Positions 1 to 8,524 of a DNA stretch of 64,000 nt are shown piece after piece (position 1 is the stretch's first letter; every line of letters starts with the position of its first letter). The notes under the pieces were generated by a model. It saw only the letters and a list, made by a program, of their open reading frames with translations. It was not told where the DNA came from and made no database searches. A program made the translations under genes and the position numbers. This stretch comes from Chitinophaga flava. GTDB taxonomy: Bacteria; Bacteroidota; Bacteroidia; Chitinophagales; Chitinophagaceae. The stretch spans positions 806,001 through 870,000 of the forward strand of contig NZ_QFFJ01000001.1 in NCBI RefSeq assembly GCF_003308995.1, written 5' to 3'.

Positions 1-51
1 TACATAATATCCCATGCATTATTTACATTTATACCATAAAAATTAATACTA

Positions 52-717
52 TTGAAAGACTCTCCTGTTTTGGTAGCGCCATCCTTACTGGCAGCCAATT
101 TCCTTGAACTGGGAAAAGAAGTGGAAATGGTCAACCGTAGTGAGGCGGATTGGTTTCACCTGGACGTGATGGACGGCCGCTTTGTGCCAAACATCAGCTA
201 CGGCCTGCCTGTAATCGCACAGATCAAAAAACTGGCCCGCAAGCCCTGTGATGTTCACCTGATGATAGAAGAACCGGAGAAATATGCCGCCGAATTCAAA
301 AAGGCCGGCGCTGATATACTGACTGTACATGCAGAAGCCTGCGTACATCTCCATCGCAATATTCAGCAGATCAAAAGCCTGGGCATGAAAGCCGGCGTAG
401 CCCTCAACCCACACACACCCGTGGTGATGCTGGAAAACATAATCCGTGACATTGATGTAGTGCTGGTAATGAGCGTAAACCCGGGGTTTGGTGGACAAAC
501 CTTTATTGAACAAACCTATCAGAAAATAAAACAGGTACGCCAGCTGATAAAAGACCATCACGCTTCTGCCCTGATAGAAGTAGACGGTGGTATCGGCACC
601 GAAAATGCAGGACAACTGGTAGCAGCAGGTGCCAACGTACTGGTGGCTGGCAGCGCCATCTTTGCTTCACCGGATCCGGAAAAAGCAATTGCAGCACTTA
701 AGAGAGGTGCGCTATAA
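52..717 (+). CDS. rpe: Ribulose-phosphate 3-epimerase
   Basis: Interconverts D-ribulose 5-phosphate and D-xylulose 5-phosphate in the pentose phosphate pathway; cytoplasmic. The 221-residue product has the expected family length and motifs: VAPSLLAANF at the N-terminus, FHLDVMDGRFVPN with the catalytic Asp and metal-binding His, a second HLMIEEP histidine, the phosphate-binding MSVNPGFGGQ loop and the second catalytic Asp in EVDGGIG. The start taken is TTG; a second TTG five codons on (just before VAPSLL) is also possible, since no ATG precedes the conserved core. The 3' end overlaps the convergent receiver-domain gene by 20 nt. Confidence 0.96.
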   Translation: MKDSPVLVAPSLLAANFLELGKEVEMVNRSEADWFHLDVMDGRFVPNISYGLPVIAQIKKLARKPCDVHLMIEEPEKYAAEFKKAGADILTVHAEACVHLHRNIQQIKSLGMKAGVALNPHTPVVMLENIIRDIDVVLVMSVNPGFGGQTFIEQTYQKIKQVRQLIKDHHASALIEVDGGIGTENAGQLVAAGANVLVAGSAIFASPDPEKAIAALKRGAL

Positions 718-1087
718 TCTCTTTGGACAAGGGTTTGGTAAGATAACCATTTACCACAGCATAATGACGTACCCGCTCTTTGTCTTTCTCATCAATAGAA
801 GAGGTCAAAACAAAAATGCGGATTTCTTTGGGCAGCTGCCCGTGAAAAAGGCTGTATTCGTCCAGAAATTCCCAGCCATCCATAATAGGCATGTTCAGAT
901 CAAGCAGAATAAGGTCCGGCAGGTCGTCCTCGTTATCCGCATGTAAACGGATATGATCAAGGACGTCCTGCGCATCGGAAAACACCCGGATATTGGTGCT
1001 TATCCCCTGCCGCTCTATCATGATTTTAGCTATTTGCTGGTGAATTGGATCGTCGTCTACTATAAAAATCATATTGATCAGCTTCAT
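698..1087 (-). CDS. Single-domain response regulator (CheY-like)
   Basis: Stand-alone receiver domain of 129 residues with no output domain. The acidic pocket (DDD at 11-13), the phosphoacceptor Asp63 in LLDLNMP, Thr95 and Lys118 (TKP) are all present, so it should accept phosphate. It starts 8 nt after the stop of the five-PAS histidine kinase on the same strand, so the two form a two-gene operon and the kinase is its probable donor. Bacteroidota proteins of this type usually act through protein-protein contacts. Its 3' end overlaps rpe, which is convergent. Confidence 0.93.
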   Translation of the reverse strand: MKLINMIFIVDDDPIHQQIAKIMIERQGISTNIRVFSDAQDVLDHIRLHADNEDDLPDLILLDLNMPIMDGWEFLDEYSLFHGQLPKEIRIFVLTSSIDEKDKERVRHYAVVNGYLTKPLSKEIIAHLS

Positions 1088-1095
1088 AAAAGGGA

Positions 1096-3744
1096 TTATT
1101 CCGGCCTAAATGTAATAATAAATTTTGTTCCATGGCCCAGGCTGCTTTCTGCCTTAATACTTCCACCCATCGCTTCTACCTGTGTTTTAGTAATAAACAG
1201 GCCTATTCCCTTGGCATCTTTGTTACGGTGAAATGTTTTTCTGAAACCAAATAATTTATTACCAAAACGCTCCATATCGATACCAACACCATTGTCCTGC
1301 ACTGTCAGCACAATGTTTTCACTTTCCTTCCTGGTTTGTATGTGCAGCTCCGGCGAACGTTCTGGTGAACGGTAACGGATAGCGTTAGTAATAAAGTTCT
1401 GCAGGATACTGTCGAGATATACGCGTGGATACTCTATCACCGGCGCCTGATCAAAGTCATCTGTGATCCGGATATTGCTGGTTTCAATATCTACCAGCAA
1501 TATATCTTTTACTTTCTGTAAGCGATCGGTAAACGACAGCCTTTCTTTTTCCACATTCACATCCTTCCGTATCTGCACCACCTCCACCAGATCATTGAGT
1601 GTTTCATCAATTTTCTTTATCACCTCATGCAACATGCCCAGATACAACTCCCGCTCCTGGTGGGAGGTAGCTTCATTATGCATCTGCATCAACGCACGCA
1701 GGTTGGCAATAGGTGCACGCAGGTTATGTGATGTAATATGGGCGAAGTCTTCCAACTGCTTGTTCTGGTTGACCAGGTTCTTATTCAGGTTAGACAGCTG
1801 ATCGTTGGCCTTGCGCAAGTCTTTCTGCATTTTCCTGCTCTCAGTGATATCCCGCATAAACACAGAGATACCGCCGTCCTGCATTGGTGTGAGCAGGAAG
1901 TCATACCACTTGTCGGGTTTAGGGAAGTAGATGCCGAAAGACTGTGACAGCTGAAGATGTATACACTCCTGCAAGCGGGCGTAAAACACAGTGCCGGACA
2001 GTCTGGGGAACACCTCAAAGATATTGCTGCCCATCTCTACTTTCTGTCCGATCATTTTTTCTGCTTTCTGATTGAGGAAGTTTAGCTTGCCATCTTTTTC
2101 CATGGCCGCATAGCCCATATCGATGGTATCGAAGAAAAGCCGCATCAGCTCTGTGTTCCGGGTCAATGCCTCTTTGATCTCGGATTGTTCGGTAACATCC
2201 TGTACCACGCCGAAGACACGTACCAGTTTACCGTTGCTGTAGCCAGGCTGTCCAATGGAGCGCACTCTCTTGGTTTGTTCGCCGGCGGTAACGATGGTCA
2301 GTTGAGCATCGAAAGGTTTACCTGATTCCAGACACTGTTTCACCAGGCTATCCAGCATATGGCGGGCTTCCGGTGTATAGAAGTCCATGGCTGATTCGAA
2401 GGTGATGGGCGTATTGGGGTCACAGTCGTGGATCTTGTACGACTCGTAAGACCAGCGTACTTTTCTGGTTTCCACATCGAGTTCCCAACCGCCTATTCTG
2501 CCTATTTCGCCGGTTTGCAGGAGGAACTGCTGGTTTTTGATATTTTCCAGCTCCTGCATTTTTTTATCGGTGATATCATTCACGAGGGCAACGACAATCA
2601 TTTCCTTGTCAACCGGTTCTATGACCGGAAAGACGGTGAGGTCGAGATATACTTCACGACCGACGGTGGTCCAGCGTTCGTCTTCGCTGAAATCGATTTG
2701 TTTTTCTACACGTAGGGGCTTTCCTTCTTCGAGCGCCTGGAGGAAAAGTTTGTCCAGTTCGAAGCGGGTGGCCAGTTCATCGTTCATCACGTTGAAATTG
2801 CGGCGGGCAGCGGGATGTGGCGAGTTGAAGAAAAAGCGCTGGGTTTGATTGATCCGGCGTATAAAGCCGAAATTATCAAACTGTATATAACCGATGGGAA
2901 GGTTTTCGATGATATTGTCGAGCAGTCTTTCGCTTTTCTGGAGGCTTATTTCGGCCACTTTTTTTTCAGTGATGTCGTCGAGGATGAGGAAGTAGTTGGA
3001 CATCCTGCTATGCCGGTCAGTGACCGCAAAGATGGTAGCTTCGTAATACAGCGGAGAGAGGCGGGTGACGTTGCCGTATGTCTTTTCGGTGTAGTTGAGC
3101 AGTATTTCGCGTTTGAGTGTTTTGCCGGTATCTCTGGCTTCTTCAAACATTCTGGCGAGGCCGTTGAGCCGGTAGAAACGATCCTCCAGCCATTTATAGC
3201 CGGGGATAGTGAGGAAGGCATGTTGCGCACCCCATATCTCGCGCTGGCGGCTGTTCATTTCCACGCATACACCATCGGGAGTGAACTGTTGCAGGCCGAT
3301 GGGCAGATTTTCGAGTATCTGGCGGAAGTATTGTTCGTCCTCCATTAACTGGAGTTCGGGTAGTTTGCGGTCGGTGATATCGAGGCCAATGAGGAGGCAT
3401 TCCATCATGGATCCGCCGGAGTCCATAACGGGGTTGATGGCCAGTTCCAGCCAGCAGGCGGTATGGCCGTTCAACAGAAAGCAGACTTGTTCCTGCACGG
3501 GTTTGCCGGCAAGGAGTTGCTGCCATATCTGTGTCCATTGTGCCTCATCGGCAGGTGCTAAAAATTCCCTGAAGTTCTGACCGGTGATATTTTCCGGCGA
3601 TCGTTGCAAAGCATTTGCCATCCTCGTATTCAGGGTAGTAATGCACTCAGCGGCATCTATATTCACAGACAATGCACATGCATTGACAGCAGCTTCGAGT
3701 TGCTGCAGGCGCCGGTAATGCTGTTCCAGCATAACATCCATCAT
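1096..3744 (-). CDS. Soluble multi-PAS sensor histidine kinase
   Basis: An 882-residue cytoplasmic kinase with no signal peptide and no hydrophobic membrane segment. About five consecutive PAS/PAC units can be followed by their repeated ends (DITDRK, DITEKK, DITDKK, DVTEQS, DITESR) at roughly residues 10-130, 135-265, 270-400, 405-525 and 530-640. Then come a coiled coil, a HisKA domain with the phosphoacceptor His in ITSHNLRAP near 670, and an HATPase domain with N box (NFITNAIRY), G1 (DNGVGID) and G2 (KGIGLFI). It has no receiver domain of its own, but one is encoded immediately downstream. Ligands of the PAS domains cannot be told from sequence. Confidence 0.94.
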   Translation of the reverse strand: MMDVMLEQHYRRLQQLEAAVNACALSVNIDAAECITTLNTRMANALQRSPENITGQNFREFLAPADEAQWTQIWQQLLAGKPVQEQVCFLLNGHTACWLELAINPVMDSGGSMMECLLIGLDITDRKLPELQLMEDEQYFRQILENLPIGLQQFTPDGVCVEMNSRQREIWGAQHAFLTIPGYKWLEDRFYRLNGLARMFEEARDTGKTLKREILLNYTEKTYGNVTRLSPLYYEATIFAVTDRHSRMSNYFLILDDITEKKVAEISLQKSERLLDNIIENLPIGYIQFDNFGFIRRINQTQRFFFNSPHPAARRNFNVMNDELATRFELDKLFLQALEEGKPLRVEKQIDFSEDERWTTVGREVYLDLTVFPVIEPVDKEMIVVALVNDITDKKMQELENIKNQQFLLQTGEIGRIGGWELDVETRKVRWSYESYKIHDCDPNTPITFESAMDFYTPEARHMLDSLVKQCLESGKPFDAQLTIVTAGEQTKRVRSIGQPGYSNGKLVRVFGVVQDVTEQSEIKEALTRNTELMRLFFDTIDMGYAAMEKDGKLNFLNQKAEKMIGQKVEMGSNIFEVFPRLSGTVFYARLQECIHLQLSQSFGIYFPKPDKWYDFLLTPMQDGGISVFMRDITESRKMQKDLRKANDQLSNLNKNLVNQNKQLEDFAHITSHNLRAPIANLRALMQMHNEATSHQERELYLGMLHEVIKKIDETLNDLVEVVQIRKDVNVEKERLSFTDRLQKVKDILLVDIETSNIRITDDFDQAPVIEYPRVYLDSILQNFITNAIRYRSPERSPELHIQTRKESENIVLTVQDNGVGIDMERFGNKLFGFRKTFHRNKDAKGIGLFITKTQVEAMGGSIKAESSLGHGTKFIITFRPE

Positions 3745-4030
3745 TTAATTAATAGCGGGATTCTAAGACCGTTGTGTTTTTGTTGCTCCAAAATAGACAT
3801 TATTATAGTAAAAAGCGGTATTGCAGTGATAAAAGGTCCAATTTCACAGTATTTTCCGCATTTCCAGGGTGCCTGGGGTATCCAGTACGGCCTGTTATAC
3901 AGTGAATTATCCACCTGTTGTGGATTTTCAGTTTTCTGTTTTTGTCAATTGATCAATATCTTCGCATTCATTTCCGGCAGGACTGACCACTACAAATAAA
4001 CTAATTTTCACATAAATAAAACACAAATTA

Positions 4031-4486
4031 ATGAGAGTTTTGATTATCATGGGTTCTGAGAGTGACAAACCGGTAATGGAAGAGTCACAGAAGTATCTGC
4101 AATACTTTGGCATTGAGAGTGAAATGGTTGTAGCCTCTGCACATCGTAATCCTGACAAAGTAAGAGAACTGTGTATCACTGCACAGGAGAAAGGCTTTGG
4201 AGTGGTAATTGCCGCGGCTGGTATGGCTGCAGCGCTGCCTGGCGTTGTATCTGCATATACATCATTACCTGTATTGGGCGTACCTTTGGAAGGAGGTTTA
4301 CCTGGAGGCGTAGACGCGCTGTATTCTATTGTTCAGATGCCAGCAGGCTTACCAGTAGGCACTTTGGCCGTAGGTAAAGCCGGAGCACGCAATGCTGCTG
4401 TTCTGTGTGCACGTATACTGGGTCTGGGCAATAAAGATGTTGCCGCGAAAGTAGAAGCATTCAAACAAAACGGTTACAGAATTTAG
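4031..4486 (+). CDS. purE: N5-carboxyaminoimidazole ribonucleotide mutase
   Basis: Converts N5-CAIR to CAIR in purine synthesis. The 151-residue product shows the class I PurE landmarks: the MGSESDKP phosphate loop near the N-terminus, the SAHRNP motif with the catalytic His, and AGMAAALPGVV. The C-terminal half (VDALYSIVQMP, PVGTLAVGKAGARNAA) is also typical. It stands alone: no purK is visible in the window. The 286 nt between it and the divergent kinase gene must hold both promoters, but I see no perfect TAnnTTTG box for either. Confidence 0.97.
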   Translation: MRVLIIMGSESDKPVMEESQKYLQYFGIESEMVVASAHRNPDKVRELCITAQEKGFGVVIAAAGMAAALPGVVSAYTSLPVLGVPLEGGLPGGVDALYSIVQMPAGLPVGTLAVGKAGARNAAVLCARILGLGNKDVAAKVEAFKQNGYRI

Positions 4487-4583
4487 TAATTGCTTAACAA
4501 TACTGCTCTCCAGGTTGGGCGTAAATTCATATATTCGGAGTAAGAAATTCCGACTATTTCCTGGACTTTAAATCATTGAATCG

Positions 4584-5543
4584 TTGACTGAATCCATTAT
4601 TAATTTAGATAGTATTAATCCCATTGAGTTTTTCGGAGTAAACAACGGAAAACTGGATTTGCTGAAGAAAAAATTCCCGCTGCTGAAGATCCTGTCCAGG
4701 GGTACCCAGTTAAAATTAAGTGGGTCACCGGAAGAAGTGGCCACAGCGGAGGAAAAAATCAGTCAAATCGTAAAGTACCTGGAGCGCAACGGGAATCTGA
4801 CGGAGAACTACTTTGAGCAGATCCTGGGTGATGAAGAAGGTACACGGGTGGATCATTTCAGTGACCGCAATCCCAATGAGGTACTGGTTTTCGGTCCTAA
4901 TGCCCGTACAGTACGGGCCCGCACTGCCAACCAGAAAAAAATGGTAGCGCTGGCGGACAAGAATGACATTGTATTTGCTATTGGTCCTGCCGGTACAGGT
5001 AAAACCTATACAGCGGTAGCCCTGGCGGTGCGTGCATTAAAAAACAAAGCTGTTAAGAAAATCATCCTTACCCGTCCGGCGGTGGAAGCAGGTGAAAGCC
5101 TGGGATTTCTGCCGGGGGACCTGAAAGAGAAGATCGATCCATATCTGCGGCCATTGTATGATGCGCTTGACGATATGATCCCTGCAGAGAAGCTGAGCTA
5201 CTACATGACCAACCGTATCATTGAAATAGCGCCGCTGGCTTATATGCGTGGTCGTACGCTGGATAATTCCTTTATTATCCTGGACGAAGCGCAAAACGCC
5301 ACCGACCTGCAACTCAAGATGTTCCTCACCCGTATCGGTGCATCTGCCAAAGCCATTATCACCGGCGACCTTACCCAGATTGACCTGCCAAAGAACCAGA
5401 AATCGGGCCTTGAAAAAGCCTCCCGTATCCTGCGTAATATCGATGGTATCGGGTCAGTACTACTGGATGAGGAAGACGTAGTGCGGCACAGGCTGGTAAA
5501 AGCCATTATACGGGCATACGAAGCGGACAAGGAAAAAGATTAA
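4584..5543 (+). CDS. PhoH-family ATPase
   Basis: A 319-residue PhoH/PhoL-type P-loop protein. An N-terminal KH-like region (about 10-70) precedes the ATPase domain, with Walker A GPAGTGKT at 134-141 and Walker B IILDEAQNAT. Family members are linked to RNA metabolism and stress, with a poorly known mechanism; the exact role here is inference. The TTG start fits the conserved N-terminus MTESIINL and no ATG lies nearby upstream. An AT-rich inverted repeat follows directly after the stop. Confidence 0.92.
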   Translation: MTESIINLDSINPIEFFGVNNGKLDLLKKKFPLLKILSRGTQLKLSGSPEEVATAEEKISQIVKYLERNGNLTENYFEQILGDEEGTRVDHFSDRNPNEVLVFGPNARTVRARTANQKKMVALADKNDIVFAIGPAGTGKTYTAVALAVRALKNKAVKKIILTRPAVEAGESLGFLPGDLKEKIDPYLRPLYDALDDMIPAEKLSYYMTNRIIEIAPLAYMRGRTLDNSFIILDEAQNATDLQLKMFLTRIGASAKAIITGDLTQIDLPKNQKSGLEKASRILRNIDGIGSVLLDEEDVVRHRLVKAIIRAYEADKEKD

Positions 5544-5625
5544 GAATTTTTTGATTTTTTGATTTGGAGATTTTTTGATTTGAAAGATGATCATTGAATC
5601 TCTAAATCAAAAATCAAAAATTTTC
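5544..5625 (+). terminator. AT-rich inverted repeat after phoH-like gene
   Basis: Two arms of about 29 nt (5544-5572 and 5597-5625) are imperfect reverse complements built from repeats of GATTTTTTGATTT. The left arm begins one base after the PhoH stop codon. It would form a long A/U-rich hairpin and may serve as a terminator; it also resembles short interspersed repeats common between genes in this group. Confidence 0.6.
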
Positions 5626-5729
5626 TAATATTAACGCTTTTTTAACGGTCTTTGCAGTAAGTTCACCTGTTTTTTCAAAGGGATAATTCAGTTCGGAAGC
5701 CTGTGATACAGCATTGCGGTGATAGCAAC

Positions 5730-5761
5730 TTTGCAGATTTGAATGTTTAACCCTATTTTTG
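5730..5761 (+). promoter_or_regulatory. Bacteroidota-type promoter of the DUF4878-like gene
   Basis: TTTG at 5730-5733, a 20-nt spacer, then TATTTTTG at 5754-5761, a full match to the TTTG-N19-21-TAnnTTTG consensus of the primary sigma factor in Bacteroidota. Predicted transcription start near 5768, about 19 nt before the ATG. Confidence 0.7.
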
Positions 5762-5786
5762 TTGTGATATTATAATTATCGACCGC

Positions 5787-6266
5787 ATGACCAATTATCG
5801 TCGAATTCTGACACTGGCAGTGATGGGAATACTGCTGCTGAGCAGCTGTAAGAAACGGGCCACCCCACAAGAGGTAGCACTGGCGTTTATGCACGCTATA
5901 CAGGATTCGAACTTCGACCAGGCAAGGGATTATGCCACCAAAGAATCCCAACAGGTAATACAGATCTATTCCATTTTTGACGGACGCCGCAGTGATGCGG
6001 AACGCGAAAAAATCAGGAAAGCCAAAATTGAAGTAGTAGGCATAGAAGAAAAGGGAAACAAGGCTTCTGTTACCATCCTTAACTCATCCGCCCACCAGGA
6101 GGAAGTACTTCAGCTGGTAAAAGAAGGCGGTCAATGGAAGATTTCACTGACATTTGAAAGTATTATACCTAACTATATTCCACCAGCCAACCAGGGGCTG
6201 GATTCCACCACCGTGCTGACACCAGATACCACTACCAGTGGTATGGCGGTTCCTGCAGTTAAATAA
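5787..6266 (+). CDS. DUF4878-like lipoprotein
   Basis: A 159-residue lipoprotein with a short signal peptide, lipobox LLSSC (Cys21) followed by Lys-Lys. The mature part (TPQEVALAFMHAIQDSNFDQARDYAT) has the look of the DUF4878 / NTF2-like fold: a helix with small-molecule-pocket spacing, then beta strands ending GGQWKISL. The tail after about residue 130 is Pro/Thr-rich and probably disordered. It has its own clear promoter. Function unknown; envelope location is inferred from the lipobox. Confidence 0.78.
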   Translation: MTNYRRILTLAVMGILLLSSCKKRATPQEVALAFMHAIQDSNFDQARDYATKESQQVIQIYSIFDGRRSDAEREKIRKAKIEVVGIEEKGNKASVTILNSSAHQEEVLQLVKEGGQWKISLTFESIIPNYIPPANQGLDSTTVLTPDTTTSGMAVPAVK

Positions 6267-6335
6267 TTTTTGCCTCTTTTTACACTTTTATAGGTAAGAA
6301 AAGGATAATTTTTAGCTATTAACCGCGAGTTCCCT

Positions 6336-6447
6336 TAATTTTGCCGTGCATTAATGGATGGCATGTGTAACTGATTTCCAGTAGCCAACGACCGGAAACC
6401 GTAACCATTCTTCATGAAAAGTGAAGAGAATGTTGTATTCACTTTTC
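6336..6447 (+). promoter_or_regulatory. Promoter -7 box and leader hairpin of ppa
   Basis: TAATTTTG at 6336-6343 matches the -7 consensus, though no good -33 box is seen. It implies a leader of about 150 nt before ppa. Within it, 6416-6424 and 6439-6447 form a perfect 9-bp stem (GAAAAGTGA with TCACTTTTC) around a 14-nt loop. A regulatory role for the hairpin is only a possibility. Confidence 0.45.
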
Positions 6448-6498
6448 AAACATTAATCAATTTGAACAATAAACCATAAAGTAGAAAAGTAGATTATT

Positions 6499-7038
6499 AT
6501 GATGACAAATCCCTGGCATAGTGTGAGCCCTGGTTCTGAGGTGCCGCATATTGTAAACGCAATTATTGAGATTCCAAAGGGATGCCGTGCCAAATATGAA
6601 CTGGATAAAGAAAGTGGTTTGCTGAAGCTGGACCGCGTATTATATTCTTCTGTATATTATCCTGCCAATTATGGTTTTATTCCTCAGTCCTACTGCGATG
6701 ACCACGATCCACTGGATATCCTGGTACTTTCACAGGTAGAATGTGTTCCTATGTGTATCATCGAAGCGAAAGTAATCGGTGTGATGCAGATGGTGGACGG
6801 CGGAGAAGCTGATGATAAAATCATTGCTGTGGCTGCCAACGATATGAGCGTAAACCACATCAATGATATCTCTGAACTGCCTCCTCACTTTATTGATGAG
6901 ATGAGACACTTCTTTGAAGAATACAAAAGACTCGAAAAGAAATCTGTAACGGTAGAAGAATTCCAGAATAAGGAAAAAGCTGAGCAGATTATCATTAAGA
7001 GTTTTGAAGATTATCGTAAGATCTTTAAACAGAGCTAA
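6499..7038 (+). CDS. ppa: Inorganic pyrophosphatase (family I)
   Basis: Hydrolyses pyrophosphate to phosphate, driving biosynthetic reactions; cytoplasmic, Mg-dependent. The 179-residue product has the family I signature DDHDPLDILVL with its metal-binding aspartates, the YPANYGFIPQSY active-site segment, a downstream DGGEADDKI with further acidic ligands and the conserved Lys/Tyr context. Length is normal. Two ATGs open the frame (MMTNPW), and either may be used. A strong bidirectional terminator follows. Confidence 0.96.
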   Translation: MMTNPWHSVSPGSEVPHIVNAIIEIPKGCRAKYELDKESGLLKLDRVLYSSVYYPANYGFIPQSYCDDHDPLDILVLSQVECVPMCIIEAKVIGVMQMVDGGEADDKIIAVAANDMSVNHINDISELPPHFIDEMRHFFEEYKRLEKKSVTVEEFQNKEKAEQIIIKSFEDYRKIFKQS

Positions 7039-7046
7039 TTTCAATG

Positions 7047-7081
7047 GTCAAGCGAATTGCGGTATCCGCAATTCGCTTGAC
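7047..7081. terminator. Bidirectional terminator hairpin
   Basis: A perfect 16-bp stem (7047-7062 with 7066-7081) closing a 3-nt TAT loop sits in the 45-nt gap between the convergent ppa and NlpC/P60 genes. Confidence 0.8.
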
Positions 7082-7083
7082 TG

Positions 7084-7863
7084 CTAAAACAGTCGTTTGA
7101 TAATCCGCAGCTGGTGCGTTCTGACCTGGGTATCTGCATTAATGATGCCCTGGTTATCGATAGGATCGATGCGTACCTTACCAGAAGCATGCATTATTTC
7201 GTGATCATCGAGTAAAAGTCCGACATGGGTGATTTTTCCTTCCGGATTATCGAAAAATGCAAGGTCCCCCAGCCTGGCTTCCTGTAAAAAGTCAACCGTA
7301 GTGCCTTGAGTGGCCTGCTGAGAAGCATCCCGCAGCAGCGGTACACCAGACAACTTGAATACGTTCTGCACAAAACCGGAACAGTCGACCCCAAAGACAT
7401 TCCTACCACCCCAGAGATAAGCCGTATTCAGGAATTTCATGGCATCAGCGAGCAACCGTTTAGGATCAACCGGGCTACCCGTGGGTAACAATATATGCGG
7501 CTTTTCCTGTAAGGAAACCGTCACATTACCCCATTTAGCGGTGAGGTTGTTGGTATATCCTTTCAGCAGACAACCAAAAGGTACCATCATCGGACGACCA
7601 TTGACATATACTTCATTGATCCAGTCGGAGAGATAATGGGTAGCGGGATGGTGGTAAACATCTTCTGGCACTTCTTCCAGATGGGAAAGGGAGGCCCAGC
7701 CGGAATATCCGTCATATTGGTTGATCACTTCCACCCATCCGTCGGGGGCTGTGTTGACGATCTCCACTCCTTCTCCCCAGAGCAGCTGAGAGATCATTTC
7801 ACTTCTGTGTGCAGGGGCGGCTCTCAGTGGCGCCACAGGCACCACAACAATAGCGTATGGCAT
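7084..7863 (-). CDS. SH3-NlpC/P60 cysteine peptidase
   Basis: A 259-residue C40-family hydrolase that probably cleaves peptide stems of peptidoglycan or recycled muropeptides. Two SH3-like regions (about 1-60 and 75-120, the first with WGEGVEIV and GYSGWAS) precede the catalytic domain. The catalytic Cys is in FGVDCSGFVQ, the His in ITHVGLLL and a third polar residue in MHASGKV. No signal peptide is evident, which fits the cytoplasmic YkfC-like gamma-D-glutamyl-L-amino-acid endopeptidases that recycle muropeptides, but a YkfC activity is inference. Confidence 0.88.
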   Translation of the reverse strand: MPYAIVVVPVAPLRAAPAHRSEMISQLLWGEGVEIVNTAPDGWVEVINQYDGYSGWASLSHLEEVPEDVYHHPATHYLSDWINEVYVNGRPMMVPFGCLLKGYTNNLTAKWGNVTVSLQEKPHILLPTGSPVDPKRLLADAMKFLNTAYLWGGRNVFGVDCSGFVQNVFKLSGVPLLRDASQQATQGTTVDFLQEARLGDLAFFDNPEGKITHVGLLLDDHEIMHASGKVRIDPIDNQGIINADTQVRTHQLRIIKRLF

Positions 7864-7954
7864 ATAAATTGTATAATTCCGTTTTTTAATCCAATAATCT
7901 CGCGTCTGAATGAACTTTTTCTGCTTTTATACGTAAATATAGAGTAATAAGTTT

Positions 7955-8524
7955 ATGCATCAACAGTTAACCAATTTATCAGATAAAGAGCTAATATCCC
8001 GTGCCCGTAAAGCAGACAGGGAAGCAGAAGGCGTACTAATGGACAGATACAGTCATTTACTGGTGGCCATTACCCTGCCTTATCTGAAAAAATCTCCGAA
8101 TCCGGACCCCAACGTAGTATTCCCCACTCTTTTACAACGGCTCAGCGCCAGTCTTAAAACGCAGACTATCTACAAGGCCAACGAATGGATTTTACATGTA
8201 CAGAAAGGATATTTCAGTAATCCAGACAAAAATATTCCATTCTACCCGTCACGGGATGGCAGGGACCTGCTGCATATTGAGAACAAAGTAGAGAAAGCAG
8301 GCACCAACATCATCGACCGCCAGGACCTGGCCGTAAGGCTGGAACAGGCGCTGCAACGGATGAATGCAGATGACCGCGATCTAATAACACAGTTCTATAT
8401 TGACAATAAAAGCTTTGCCGATCTGACCGCTGCCAAAGGATTAACGCGTGAAAAACTCAGAAACCAGCTGAAAGCAGCCAAGGGGAAACTAGCCAAGCTA
8501 TATATGAATCAGGGATATGTTTAG
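7955..8524 (+). CDS. Divergent sigma-factor-like protein
   Basis: A 189-residue protein with the frame of an ECF sigma factor. It opens NLSDKELISRARKADREAEGVLMDRYSHLL, like region 2.1, and ends with a helix-turn-helix like region 4 (MNADDRDLITQFYIDNKSFADLTAAKGL). In between, the usual acidic region 2.2-2.4 stretch is replaced by SPNPDPNVVFPTLLQRL and the aromatic W-KNY motif is weak, unlike the ordinary ECF factor at 9798. It overlaps the following membrane zinc-finger protein by 8 nt, the classic sigma/anti-sigma layout. It may not bind core polymerase. Confidence 0.75.
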   Translation: MHQQLTNLSDKELISRARKADREAEGVLMDRYSHLLVAITLPYLKKSPNPDPNVVFPTLLQRLSASLKTQTIYKANEWILHVQKGYFSNPDKNIPFYPSRDGRDLLHIENKVEKAGTNIIDRQDLAVRLEQALQRMNADDRDLITQFYIDNKSFADLTAAKGLTREKLRNQLKAAKGKLAKLYMNQGYV

